The notes below the pieces were generated by a model, which saw only the letters and a list, made by a program, of their open reading frames with translations, did no database searches and was not told the DNA's origin. A DNA stretch of 64,000 nucleotides from Pezicula radicicola (taxonomy: Eukaryota > Ascomycota > Leotiomycetes > Helotiales > Dermateaceae), in the NCBI GenBank assembly GCA_003008705.1, contig PDUO01000081.1, positions 63,914 to 127,913 on the forward strand. Reading direction: 5' to 3'. The first letter of the stretch is position 1. Each line of letters starts with the position of its first letter. The translations under genes and the position numbers were made by a program. Below are positions 46,091-56,419 of the stretch, in pieces.

Positions 46091-46945
46091 GTGTTCTCCC
46101 AACAGGGTCTGAAATATCTCAACTCACCGAACGGCTTCCGCCACCGGACCCGTACCGAGTCCAGGGCTTCTAGGACGGAAGGCTGTAGAATGTACGAGTT
46201 CATCTTCCTGGTTGTCTGCAAAGAACATAACAAGAATTGGGGGGATAATGATCACCTTATATTTCGGAACTTCCCAAGTGTACACTCAACGAGCACGGTT
46301 TCTGGTATTCAGTTGCCTGGTATCTATGGGCTTGAAGGCAGCCTCGAATCCGAGCCCGACAAATACATCATCACGATGTATCCATTTGCGGAAAAGGGTA
46401 AGTATTCTTTTCCCTTTGGCTATCGACGAGGTGACGATAGCATCTAACAGGATCCAGGCCACCCTACCGGTATGGGAGCCATTGTACCCCGAAGACCTCT
46501 TCCCAGAGATGTACAAAGCGACAATGTGTTTGCGGCAGTAAAGTCCCTCATCCAACAATCAAACTCAAGGTCAACGAGACAGAAACCCACGCGCCATATC
46601 TCGCTCTAAGCTACTGCTGAGGAGAGCAGCCTGACCCCACGGCGCCAGTCCAACCGCTTCTGGTACGCAGAGATACTCTTCGGGACTTCACGGGTGGCAT
46701 CAGGCTCGAGAGTCTCCAGCAGTCAATACAGGACGCTATCTTCGCCACTCGACAACTTGGTTTTCGCTGTCTTTGGGCTGATGCGCTGTGCATCATCCAG
46801 GACTGCAAGATTGACAAAGACGAGGAAATTTCCTTGATGGCGTCCATCTATAAGAATGCTGCTATAACCATCGCGGCTTCTTTGTCTGAAAAAGCGACGG
46901 ATGGGTGTCTTTCGAAGAGAATCCCGGGGATATCACATTAGAGCC
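46091..46945 (+). pseudogene. HET-domain (heterokaryon incompatibility) protein, broken
   Basis: Plus strand. The N-terminal part reads GCRMYEFIFLVVCKEHNKNW and DNDHLIFRNF. A 53-nt GT-AG intron lies at 46398-46450. After a shift, HAPYLALSYC is followed by TGA exactly where the HET signature SYCWG has Trp (near 46618). Then come LRDFTGGIRLESLQQSIQDA, IFATRQLGFRCLWADALCII and KDEEISLMASIYKNAAITIA, the three conserved HET blocks. The frame is lost after EKATDG near 46905, and nothing C-terminal remains. HET proteins trigger cell death when incompatible hyphae fuse. It is tail to tail with the NACHT-C2H2 gene that ends at 47143. Confidence 0.82.
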
Positions 46946-47142
46946 GAAGCTCAGGGGATAGGACTCAATATATGTTTTTCTCATTTGATGACACAAAAGC
47001 ATAATATCTCATATGTCAACCTGCCTACACAATTTTCGCACCCAATTCCCAGGTTTTTTAGAGTTATACAACCAAACTGTCTTTTTCATGGAGCCAAACT
47101 CACTAATACAATAGCTCCCACTAACTGACTGAACACATCACA

Positions 47143-50110
47143 TTACGCCCCTCTCCTTGAATGAAGCCTCTCATGTCTTCGACAATAATTCAACCTAGCA
47201 AACGGCTTGCCACAATTTGAGCATACATGCGGACACTCCCTAAAATAGCTCCTCTCGTAACCCTTCAGATTGATATTCCGCGTCAAGTTCTTATAGTAGA
47301 TCCTGTAGGTGAACTACGCCGACTTGATCCTGCGACTCAGAGCCTCGAAAACGGATGGCCCTTCACTCTGTTCCGGGTCATAGATCCGTACGTGCCTGTC
47401 CTTATCATTGTTGGAGGAGAAGCCGATAGGAGCGAGGTCACAATTGACGGGACACAAGTAGGGCCTGTCGTAGCGGTTGTCGTGCATGTCGCGATCCTTC
47501 TTCTTGTCGTAGCCCAAGTAGAAGAATTTACACCGCGTTCGCTTGCACTTGAAGAGGTTGGGACCATAGTAGTCCTCTATCGTGTCATTGAGCCAGGCTT
47601 CTGAGCTAGGCGTGAAGTTCTCCTCTAGTGTGATCCTATTTTCTCGCAGAGCTTCGTTGATCTGAGTGATACCAACGGTGTTGCGGGCGTCGTATGTACC
47701 CTTCTGGTGGGTATAGATATAGTTCCACAGGAAGTAGAGGTTTTCGTAGAATAAGAGCCCTGAGAACCTGGCGAGTTTAGAAGGTGTTTGTTCGAGCTTG
47801 GGGTGCGGCTCTGTCGTGAGGTCTGCACGATGTGTGTCGATGAAACACTGCAAGGCAGAGACAAACTTCTCGTACTCCTGGCGATGATGACAATTGTTAA
47901 AAAGGTCCCCGCATGCTGTAACCATCGTGTCGATGTAACTGTGCCATTGGGAACAGGCATAGTCTTGGAAAGAGAACCAACCGAGCTTAGCCTTGTCTCG
48001 ACGCTCGTCTTTGCTATAGCCCTTCAAGAAGCAAGGAAGACACAGGTAGCTCAGACAAAGTGTTGTGAGTTCACACTGAACTGCTTGCTCATTGATATAC
48101 TCATTTTGGACGATGTAACTGGTGGTTGTTAACCCTTGAAATACACAGTTGGTTGCTAGTTGCAACAACTCTGTCTTAACTGCGCCCAGAAGCTTCTCAT
48201 ATCCGTAACTAGTTGTCAGTCTTATTTCTATTCCATTTAAAAAGGACAATAATAAATATTAGACGTACATCTATGAGAGTTCCTTGGGTAGCATTTCCTC
48301 TTTGATCTTCTCGAGGAGCTTCTCTTTGGTCGGCTGCTGTAGAAGATACTCGATGGCGAGATGGGCATAGAGAAACATGTCTATAATTTGCGTTAGTCTA
48401 TAGTATTACAATTTATTGTACCTACAGTACAGCTTAAGGTGGCAACAAACCTTCGCTCCGACGGCAGATGATACTTTCAATTTGCTCCCTATCGCCTTTA
48501 GAAAGGTTAAACCCACTACTTGTTGTCGGTCGACTTGAGTTCCACACAGGCATCGTCTTCCGGCATGCAATTGTCCTTGGCCAGCTCTGACTCATGAACA
48601 GAACCCTCAGTCGGCCCTGCTTTATCTCGTTGTCGCACTTTGTAACCTGCCTTATGACGAAGATTACGGTTTGGTGTATTTCAAGTGTTTCACACTCGTC
48701 AAGCCGATAATGATGTACTGCCTGGAGTTGTACTCAAAGAAGGCGTCAATGAGGTCTTGGGTAGTTTCTGCGTTTGTGCTTCCCCCTGACGCAGCTTTTT
48801 CGACGCAGAGGGGTAAGAGATCCTCGTCAGCATCGACCATCTGATGGAGAATGCCCTTAAGGATGTCAAGGTATGTGCGATGTTCGGGATCTTCCTCCTG
48901 GTAGTAGAAGCAGTACGTCTTGCTCTCCCGTGGGATTGTATACTTCTTCTTTTCCGTGTACAGCTCTTTCAGCTCGGCTATAAGGAGTGATTCTAGCACC
49001 GTTTTGCCTGTACACCGTCAGCTCAGCTATCTTTTGGGTTCTATGGATATCATTACCAAACCCCTTGCTGCCGTGGAGCCAGATGGCGGAATCAGGAGGC
49101 TGGTCTTCTCTCATCCAGTCAGTGACTTCGCTGTACCTCCTGAACAGCCAGCGTCCAGTGTCGCGACATATTCTCGTGTCTTAGAACTTCTGGTGAAGCG
49201 ACCGCGTCTTCTTCAAGGCCGAGATCCACGTTATAACGCTTTTTTTCTGGTTTTCTTTCCTATTTCTCTCTTCTTCCTCAAATTTATCTCGACGCCCGTT
49301 CAAGTCGTTGCGATAGCGGTAGAATTCCATCTTGGCATCACCCCAGTCTTGAGTAACACCTAGCCCAGAATCTACGCGCATTGGTTCGTCACCTCGGTCC
49401 AAGTCCGCTTCAGGGTTTCGGACAGATGATCCATGCGTTCGTATGAACCTCCCATGACCTTCCATGGAGTCAGCTAGGTGCTTGAACGTATGGCTCAAGT
49501 CTTTCCATGTGGCATTGGACAGTCTCTGCTACACTAGATAAAAGGGATTAGTGTTTATTATTACTGTTGCAACTCCAGGCTCGATCTCACATTTAGCCTA
49601 AAGAGAGAAGAGTCTATATACAAGCCGATGGAACGTGAGAACATCCTGGTAGATGTACACCAAGCATCCTTCGCTCTCTGGTAGTCTAGTGAAAAGTCGT
49701 ATATACTTGTAAAGTAGCGGTATTTTATAGGCTAGCTACTAGTATACGTTAAGTACGTTGTCGAATGCTCTTTCTGTGGGATTTGTGGTCTTTATTACAA
49801 CTAGTTAGTAATGTTCTCCTTGACATGGCACGGAGTGCTGTTAATAGATATGTATATACCTTGAGGAGAAATCGAACCGGACCCTAAACATAGGCCATGA
49901 CCTTTGCGGTATACTGAAACCTGATGGTGGTTAAGACTTTCTCAAGGTGTACTATGCTAGTTAGAAAGGGGTGTATTCTCTTTATGTTTATCATTGTCTT
50001 CGTTATCTCCTGCTGTGATTGAATGACATTGATGTCCTGCTGCACATCTTCGTAGCTGCTCGACTCGAAGAACTCCTGGTCTTGATTAACGCAATGTCCT
50101 GTGGTCAGGA
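47143..50110 (-). pseudogene. NACHT NLR-like protein with C-terminal C2H2 zinc fingers, broken
   Basis: Minus strand, several exons. N-terminus (49900-50110): FFESSSYEDVQQDINVIQSQ, IKRIHPFLTSIVHLEKVLTT, AKVMAYV-stop-GPVRFLLK. An intron follows, then IPLLYKYIRLFTRLPESEGC and KDLSHTFKHLADSMEGHGRF. Next are TGRWLFRRYSEVTDWM and Walker A GSKGFGKT, whose codons are split by a clean 49-nt intron (49008-49056). YCFYYQEEDPEHRTYLDILK leads to RQYIIIGL near 48700, where a 4-nt loss removes the Walker B Asp codons (IIIDGLDEC expected) and shifts the frame. MFLYAHLAIEYLLQQPTKEK follows. 47314-48249 is a 311-codon open helical region ending in zinc fingers. The last finger HVCSNCGKPFARLNYCRRHE is intact; others have Tyr at Cys/His sites. 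The stop is at 47143. Fungal relatives are cytosolic signalling NTPases. Confidence 0.85.
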
Positions 50111-50249
50111 AATAAACCGGGCCAATTTCTAAAAGCTTCTAAAAACAAGAAGGAAAACTTCAGAAGTTTGTTAGAAGAGATAGGAGGGTAGATACTAGGT
50201 CTCGGTGAGGCTAGATGCACAGCAAAGAGGCAACCTATTGGGATATGCA

Positions 50250-53200
50250 CTATAAACTATATGTAGGAGATCCAAGGGCCGTTTTTGATTCTCCTAATTA
50301 GGCGGACGACCATCCAAACCTGATCAACGCCTGGGTTTCTCTGTATGAATTCTTCATGTTGCGCGAATGCCCCAAGCCAGTTCCAGGCCCAGCTACAGTC
50401 ATTACACCATTCTCTATTGCCAGTACGTACAGCATTAACATCCTAGTTGTAATCGATCTTTTCTTGAAATCAAGAACGAGTTTTTTCGGCTTTCCGTAAA
50501 CCTAACGCAAGTGAGCTAGCATTGATTTCAACAGAATTAGGCTACGATCAAGCCAATGCTACGCTGGAGCGGTGGATAGAAGATAGATCGGCCACGGTAG
50601 CTAGGCCTACTATCGATCGAGATAGACTGAGCAGAGTATTCTAGCAGGGCCTTAACTCCGTTACTTCACTCCTGTTATATAGGGATAGAGAACTTGATGA
50701 ACCAAGAGCCAAAGAATTGCTCAAATTTAAGTTGCTTCACGGGAGAACCGAGAAGCTACTACATTTAGTTGACAAGGATATCTTTAGCTGGGACTTTACG
50801 AATGAGAGTGGTATAACCCCTCTTTATATATCGTGCTACTACGGATATAGGACTATTCTGGAATCACATGTCGTCTGTGATAACCCCAACCCCTAGATCA
50901 ACTCATGTGATTCCTGAGGCTATGCCCCTTTACATTTGGCGATTGAGCATGGATATACCGAGATTGTTTAACTACTCTTGGACGGCGGTACAGAGATCGA
51001 ATCGTAAAGTCCATTTAGAATAACACCTCTTTGTATAGCGTTATAAATAGGGCTCTTAAAACAGTGAACGATTTACTGAATATAAATACTAATGTCTATG
51101 CTTCCGGCGAAAGGAGCCGAACACCTATACATTTAACTATATTAGGTAGGCATTTGGGAATAGTCAAACCCCTGCTTACGAAAAAGGCATCGCCGAATAT
51201 AGGGGATCAAGCCGAAGATAGTCCATTCCATTTAGTAGTATAGAGCCGACAGATACAACTCGTTCGCGCTTTTCTCGATTTTAAGCCAGAATTGTCTACT
51301 CAAGAGGAAGACGAGCCACCGGAGACAGTAAATATCGATGCGAAAGACTCTACTGGGACCGCGCCATTGTTCGTAGCAATAGAACTTGACATGGAGGAAG
51401 TCGCCATCTTGATTATTGAAGTAAACGCCAAAGTTAATATTGTGGATACAATAGGGCAGACACTGACTTCATGAGTCTCGTTCGAGTACTGTTATCTGCT
51501 TCAGCCAATCTCAACTACAAGGATTCTAAGGAGTGGACAGCTTTACATAAAGCTGCAAGAATCGGCAACGCTGATATAGTATATCTTCTACTCAATAATG
51601 GCGTTCTTATTGATATTGATACAAAGGACGAAGATGGCTGTACTCCCCTTCACCTAGCCTCGCAAGCTGGCCACAAGTCGGTAGTAGAAATCCTTCTTTG
51701 TACTAGAGCCAACGTACTCGCCGAGAGCAACTAGAGTCTAAGTCGAACTCCACTTGCTTTCGCTGCTAACAATTACTACGCCGACGTAGTCTCACTCCTG
51801 TTGACTAAGTGCTCTGATGCGAAGGTCCTTGGCATGGCTCTACTTCGGGCGGCCACGAAGGGTTATAAGAAGATTGTAACTATCCTCCTAGATATTGGCG
51901 TAGACAAGAACTACTAAGATAAATATTAAAACACGGCCTTGTAAATTGTATTATACGCCAACGAACCTGATATAGTGTATCTTCTCCTGGCGAGAGGTGT
52001 TGATCTAGAACGAGAGGACAATAATAGCTACACTACGCTTTATAATACCTCCCGTAGGGGTTCAGTCAAACCAATAAAGATACTTATAGACGCAGGAGCA
52101 AACATTGAAGCCCGAACGTACGCTAGAAAATCACTGCTACACTTAGCCGCTACAGCAGATAAAATTAAGGCTCTCAAGACTCTCTTAGAAAGGGACGCTG
52201 AGTTAAAATCGCCTGCTTCATAGTCGGGATTCGATACTTTTCTAGAGTATGTCACTGCCAAATGTAAGCCTACAGTTATCGGGGTTGTTTTGGACTAGAA
52301 ACAAAGTACTGGGGATCTACCTGGCCTCCCTGGCTTTTCCAACTGCTTGAGGCTCGCGATCAAGCATAGACGCGAAACGGTGGTGAATGTATTCCTTAAT
52401 CACGGTGTCAAAGTAGACCGAGTTGATGGCTCTCTCGGAGCGGCACTTTATACATATGCTTACGAGGGCGATGTGGACAGGGTGAGAGTCCTCTTATCAC
52501 CCCCGAAGAACCCGGCACCGGTGAATCAGATTGCTGGCCAATATGGAACAGCCATCCAGGCATTAATCTGTGGACGGGGGGAACGCATTTTGGAAATGGT
52601 TGACTTGCTTTGTGAGTACGGCGTCGATTCCACTATCGTCTGTGGACATTATGGTACGGCGCTCTATACTACCATTATAGAGGCTTTGCCAACTATAGCG
52701 AGGTATATCTTGAAAGCAACCAAGTAGTTAATAGATCTTCCAGATATCTAGGGTCGTTTACCAACACACCTGGCTGCTTTGAAGGGGGAATTGGAGCTAC
52801 TGATGGACCTCCAAAGGAACTACGTCGAATTAAATCTTTGAACACCCGACAACCAAGGCCGCGTAGCCATCCACTTTGCTGCGACAGGCGGATTCTCCAC
52901 GGTGCTCGAGTATATTCTGAGGTCGGAAGGCAACGATATGGTGGACTTTTGCGACAATCACTAATAGACTCCATTGCATTAGACCTGTAAGTAGAAGAAC
53001 CTCGAGGCTATTGAATTCTTGCTCAAGCATGGTGCCTCCAAGGAACTTAAGTCTATTGATGGTTAGGCGCCAAAGTATGTTGCCATTTACTATGGTCTAG
53101 AGGACATTGCCGCGCTTTGCAACTACGACGGTTTTGAGCCATCAGATTCACTACCAAAGGAGGCTACTCCGCAGCGTAGAGGGTGCATTTGCGACGGCTG

Positions 53201-53450
53201 TGATTGTGAAAGATCCTTTGTCTCGTCTCGGGGAATGAAGAGGTGGTAGCTGACAAGTACTAGACGGTGTATAGCCCTCGCTACAAATGCTAGGACTGTA
53301 AAGACTACGATTACTGCTTTAAATACTATATATCCTTTAAGGATACGCATTATCTGGCCCACTCCTTCGTGGAGTACACTTATCACTAAAGCTATTCTTG
53401 AGCCTAGTCGGTGTACGATTGCCATGTTCGATTCAGCAATATTTGTTATA
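50250..53450 (+). pseudogene. Ankyrin-repeat protein with C-terminal ZZ zinc finger, broken
   Basis: Plus strand. From 50534 the frame reads ELGYDQANATLERWIEDRSA, then about fifteen ankyrin repeats to 53100, for example YAPLHLAIEHGYTEIV, TPLHLASQAGHKSVVEIL, ALHKAARIGNADIVYLLLNN and IHFAATGGFSTVLEYIL. The frame shifts near 51050 and again near 51470; elsewhere only stops interrupt it. After the repeats, CICDGCDC (53190) and CKDYDYCFKYY with THYLAHSF (53300-53370) form a ZZ-type zinc finger. Its expected fourth-site Cys is now Tyr. The 5-prime end is unclear; sequence at 50250-50530 has no known domain. In intact relatives ankyrin arrays act as ligand or partner binders, often C-terminal to a NACHT domain. 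It is head to head with the NACHT-C2H2 gene, with only about 150-400 bp between. Confidence 0.83.
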
Positions 53451-53709
53451 TGGACACCTTAAAGGGAGGGATGGATAACTGGACTCCCACCGTTTACTTC
53501 GCAAAGCCGTGGCGGAGCTTGTAGATTAGACAGCATGGGGCTTGGAGTTTACTAATAGATTGAAGAGGAAGCTACAACTAAAGGAGCGAAAATCTGTGAT
53601 TAAATTCGGTAAATTTAACATGACCTTGTACCAAACTGTAGTGGTTATCAATAACTTAACAGCTTAATTCGTTTCAATCTTTTGCTCACGCTACTTCACC
53701 TATGGTAGG

Positions 53710-54650
53710 TTACTTGTGCTAGGTGGCAGCACAGTTGAATTATTCTTCTTTTCTTGTGGGATTTCGTTGTCGGCGTGTGAGCTACAAGTGCACAGATCAT
53801 GTAGCTTGATCTGGAACAGATTGTTCACTCCAAATCTGGTCGTCGTTGGAAGTAGACTTAGGTCAAATATAACTGGATCGTCCCTTGGAATTCTACCCAT
53901 GATGTCCTGTACCTTTTTAACAAGGTCCGTGATAGGGTCCACCTTCTCCCTGACAATAACCATGGCAGTGGAACGCTCCTTGTCCTCCTGCCGGCGCTCG
54001 AGGAGAACAGCCGTCCGGAGATGTGTTGGTACGCCGCTCTTCTCAGTGACGTTCTCGAATAGATTCTATTCAACGCTATTTGGTTTATTGCGAGTTTTGC
54101 CTGGGGTGTTGATGACTCGTGGTTGCCCATTCACTCTGATGTAGTCACTCCGTTTAGTCGATGTAGTAAACTTGTAGTTGAGCTCAGCACCTGCACTGCC
54201 AGCTACAGGAGGGGGCGCTTGAGCTTGAACCCTGACTGCCAACTTCTCGTCTACCTTTTTCGTGGTATACAGCATGAAGTACGATCCTCTGGGTGCCATT
54301 GCCCGAACTTAAGGGTCGTAGAACATATCCCCGTTATAGCCCTTAGTGGCGAAGAGGATCTTGATTTGAACCTCTCTGAATCGCTTCTAGAGGCGACGGG
54401 CCTGGACTTCGAAGTCGAAAATGGCAAGCGTACAGGGGGGGTCTCGTCAAACCTCCATCCATATAGCCGTGCACTGCGTCGCTCAGTCGACCGAGAACTA
54501 CGACGACTTCATCTCGGTCACAGCCAGTGATGTATTCTCATTGCAGCTCTCCATTATTCTCGAGGCGCAGATTGATATCTTTGTCGCCTTCATCGAGAGG
54601 CTAAACAGCTATTTCAAAAGTGCTTCGCCATCGAGAGTTTAGGATGCGGA
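53710..54650 (-). pseudogene. Unrecognised fungal protein, broken
   Basis: Minus strand. FDFEVQARRL and VQIKILFATKGYNGDMFYDP (54330-54430), then MAPRGSYFMLYTTKKVDEKL (54299). Next come AELNYKFTTSTKRSDYIRVN, GKTRNKPNSVE-stop-NLFENVT, SGVPTHLRTAVLLERRQED and MVIVREKVDPITDLVKKVQD, ending RDDPVIFDLSLLPTTTRFGV. Order, spacing and composition look like one soluble beta-rich protein of some 300 residues, with stops and at least one shift. I do not recognise the family and see no membrane segment. It lies between the ankyrin gene and the dispersed repeat at 54795. Confidence 0.42.
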
Positions 54651-54794
54651 GGGAGTGCGAATTTTGGTATTAGTTAAGCAGACCGTCAGACCAACAAAGT
54701 TGCAAAACAGCAGTCAAAATAAAGATCCGGGTTTGTCAACCATCCACGGCCATGATGGACACGTCACTCACTATAAGGGAATTCCCGATGGCCC

Positions 54795-54847
54795 AGGCAA
54801 GTGCCAGTAATATGGGCTCCAAAATCGAACTATATGGGCACGACAAG
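54795..54847 (+). repeat. Copy of the 53-bp dispersed repeat
   Basis: Matches 44906-44958 with four differences, all in the last third; it reads ASASNMGSKIELYGHDK here. No NLR coding sequence adjoins it on the plus strand. Confidence 0.85.
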
Positions 54848-55049
54848 GACAGCTGAGAGACGCGGTGCTCGGAGGTGGATGCTGTGCGGAAGTGAATATC
54901 GAGGAAGCTCTTGTATTGTTAAAATAGTCTGGTAGATTGCTTTCTCGCACACAGTCTTCACTTCCATTTTTCTTGCACACTGTTTCCACCTTGTTTGACT
55001 CTCATCGCATGGTTTCCATTTAAATCTCGTTTATAAGGATATACTTTTT

Positions 55050-56419
55050 ATTTCTTTGGGATTAACTCCCCACTCGCTTCGCTCCTAGCCCCTGCTCCAC
55101 CGCTCGTGCAGGTCCGCCATTTCATATAGTGTATGATATAGATATTTGAAGCCAAACCCATATGATTCTGTATATCATTTTTTTCTCCTCTCTTCCTTCC
55201 CACTACCGCTCCTACACAAACTCCCGCAACAGCACCATACCCCGGCGTTCTAACGCAAACCGTACACCACCCCACACTTCCTCCTCCCCTCCAAACTGCA
55301 TCATCCAGCAGTACTTGTCTCCCACTGCCCATAACCCCATACACTCTACCTCCGCCTTCACCTGCTGCCGCTTGAAACCTCGTGCCTCGTACTTCTCCAT
55401 CCCTCGCGCCTCCTCCTTTGCCACCGCTCTCCCATTCCCACACTCAACTAAATGTAAGTTCCCCCGGCCCATAAACGTCACCCGTGGGAACAGGCTGCAC
55501 ACGCCATCCACGCCCATCACCTACATCGTTGCCGTGCTATAGAAATCTCTCACTACTTCTTCTAGCGGCTTTTCATTCGTCTGCATCACCTCAATCCTCC
55601 TCCTATCAGTTTTCTTCTGTAACCGTTCTTGTACTTGTCTCCCTCCTCGACCATCTCATATCCCCCAAAGATAATTAGGTACTCCCCTGCCCAGTTAGCC
55701 CTCATCAGCTCGTTGCTCATGTATATATCCATGTCCGAATCCAGTCAGTACTCCCGCGCAAGAAACTAGTACACCAGCCCACCTTCAATCACAGCTCCTG
55801 TCTCTCGCATCACCTGACGGAAGCTCTCCTCCCTTTCACTTGTCTATATTTATACTCACTTTACCCTTCCCCTTAACCGCAGGAATCACGCCCTTTAGTG
55901 CTTTCTTCACCTCCGTCCGTCTTAACATCTTATAAAAAGAACCCGTCCATCGCCGACTCTAGTATAATCTTACACATTCTCCTCCTGGGTTTATAAGAAA
56001 TGTTAACCACCATCCTACGAAAGGCAAGTCGTAGTCGAGATTATTACTTTCGAATGTATCGCCCTTGGGTGGAGGCCTCTGAAGCTGATCCTTGTTAATA
56101 ACGGTACTAAAAAAGGTGTCGGAGCCGAAGGTCATAGTTATGTATAACATTCTCCGGCATGACAAGGTCTTTCTTAGACTTACGTTTAGCGATCCCCTAT
56201 GAGTGAGCTTGGGAGAGGTGGCACTGGAGGTACGGCATTAAAATCTTCCTCTGCATCGTTAGAGTCGGCCGTTACCACCGGGTTCGATGACAGAGGGCTA
56301 GAGTCGCCGATTGAAGGGACACGATCTCTAGATTTTAATCTAGACCTGTCGTTGGAAACACTCTGAGACATAGAGACATCCCGCTCCATGGATTTTTCCT
56401 GTGCAGGATTAAATAACAA
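55050..56419 (-). pseudogene. Unrecognised fungal gene, decayed
   Basis: Minus strand. MLFNPAQEKSMERDVSMSQS with a Ser/Pro-rich lead (56186-56419), then MLYITMTFGSDTFFSTVINK and DYDLPFVGWWLTFLINPGGE (55959-56165). Weakly readable AGVLVSCAGVLTG and ANWAGEYLIIFGGYEMVEEG (near 55700) follow. Then EKPLEEVVRDFYSTATM, SLFPRVTFMGRGNLHLVECG and CMGLWAVGDKYCWMMQFGGE (55212-55520). Repeated Trp and Gly in strand-like spacing suggest a beta-rich protein. Stops fall at Trp-like sites. No family recognised. The plus-strand ORF over 55162-55542 is its mirror. Confidence 0.42.

Noticed and set aside
55162..55542. 126-codon plus ORF
   Set aside because: Mirror of the minus-strand remnant with strand-like Trp/Gly pattern.
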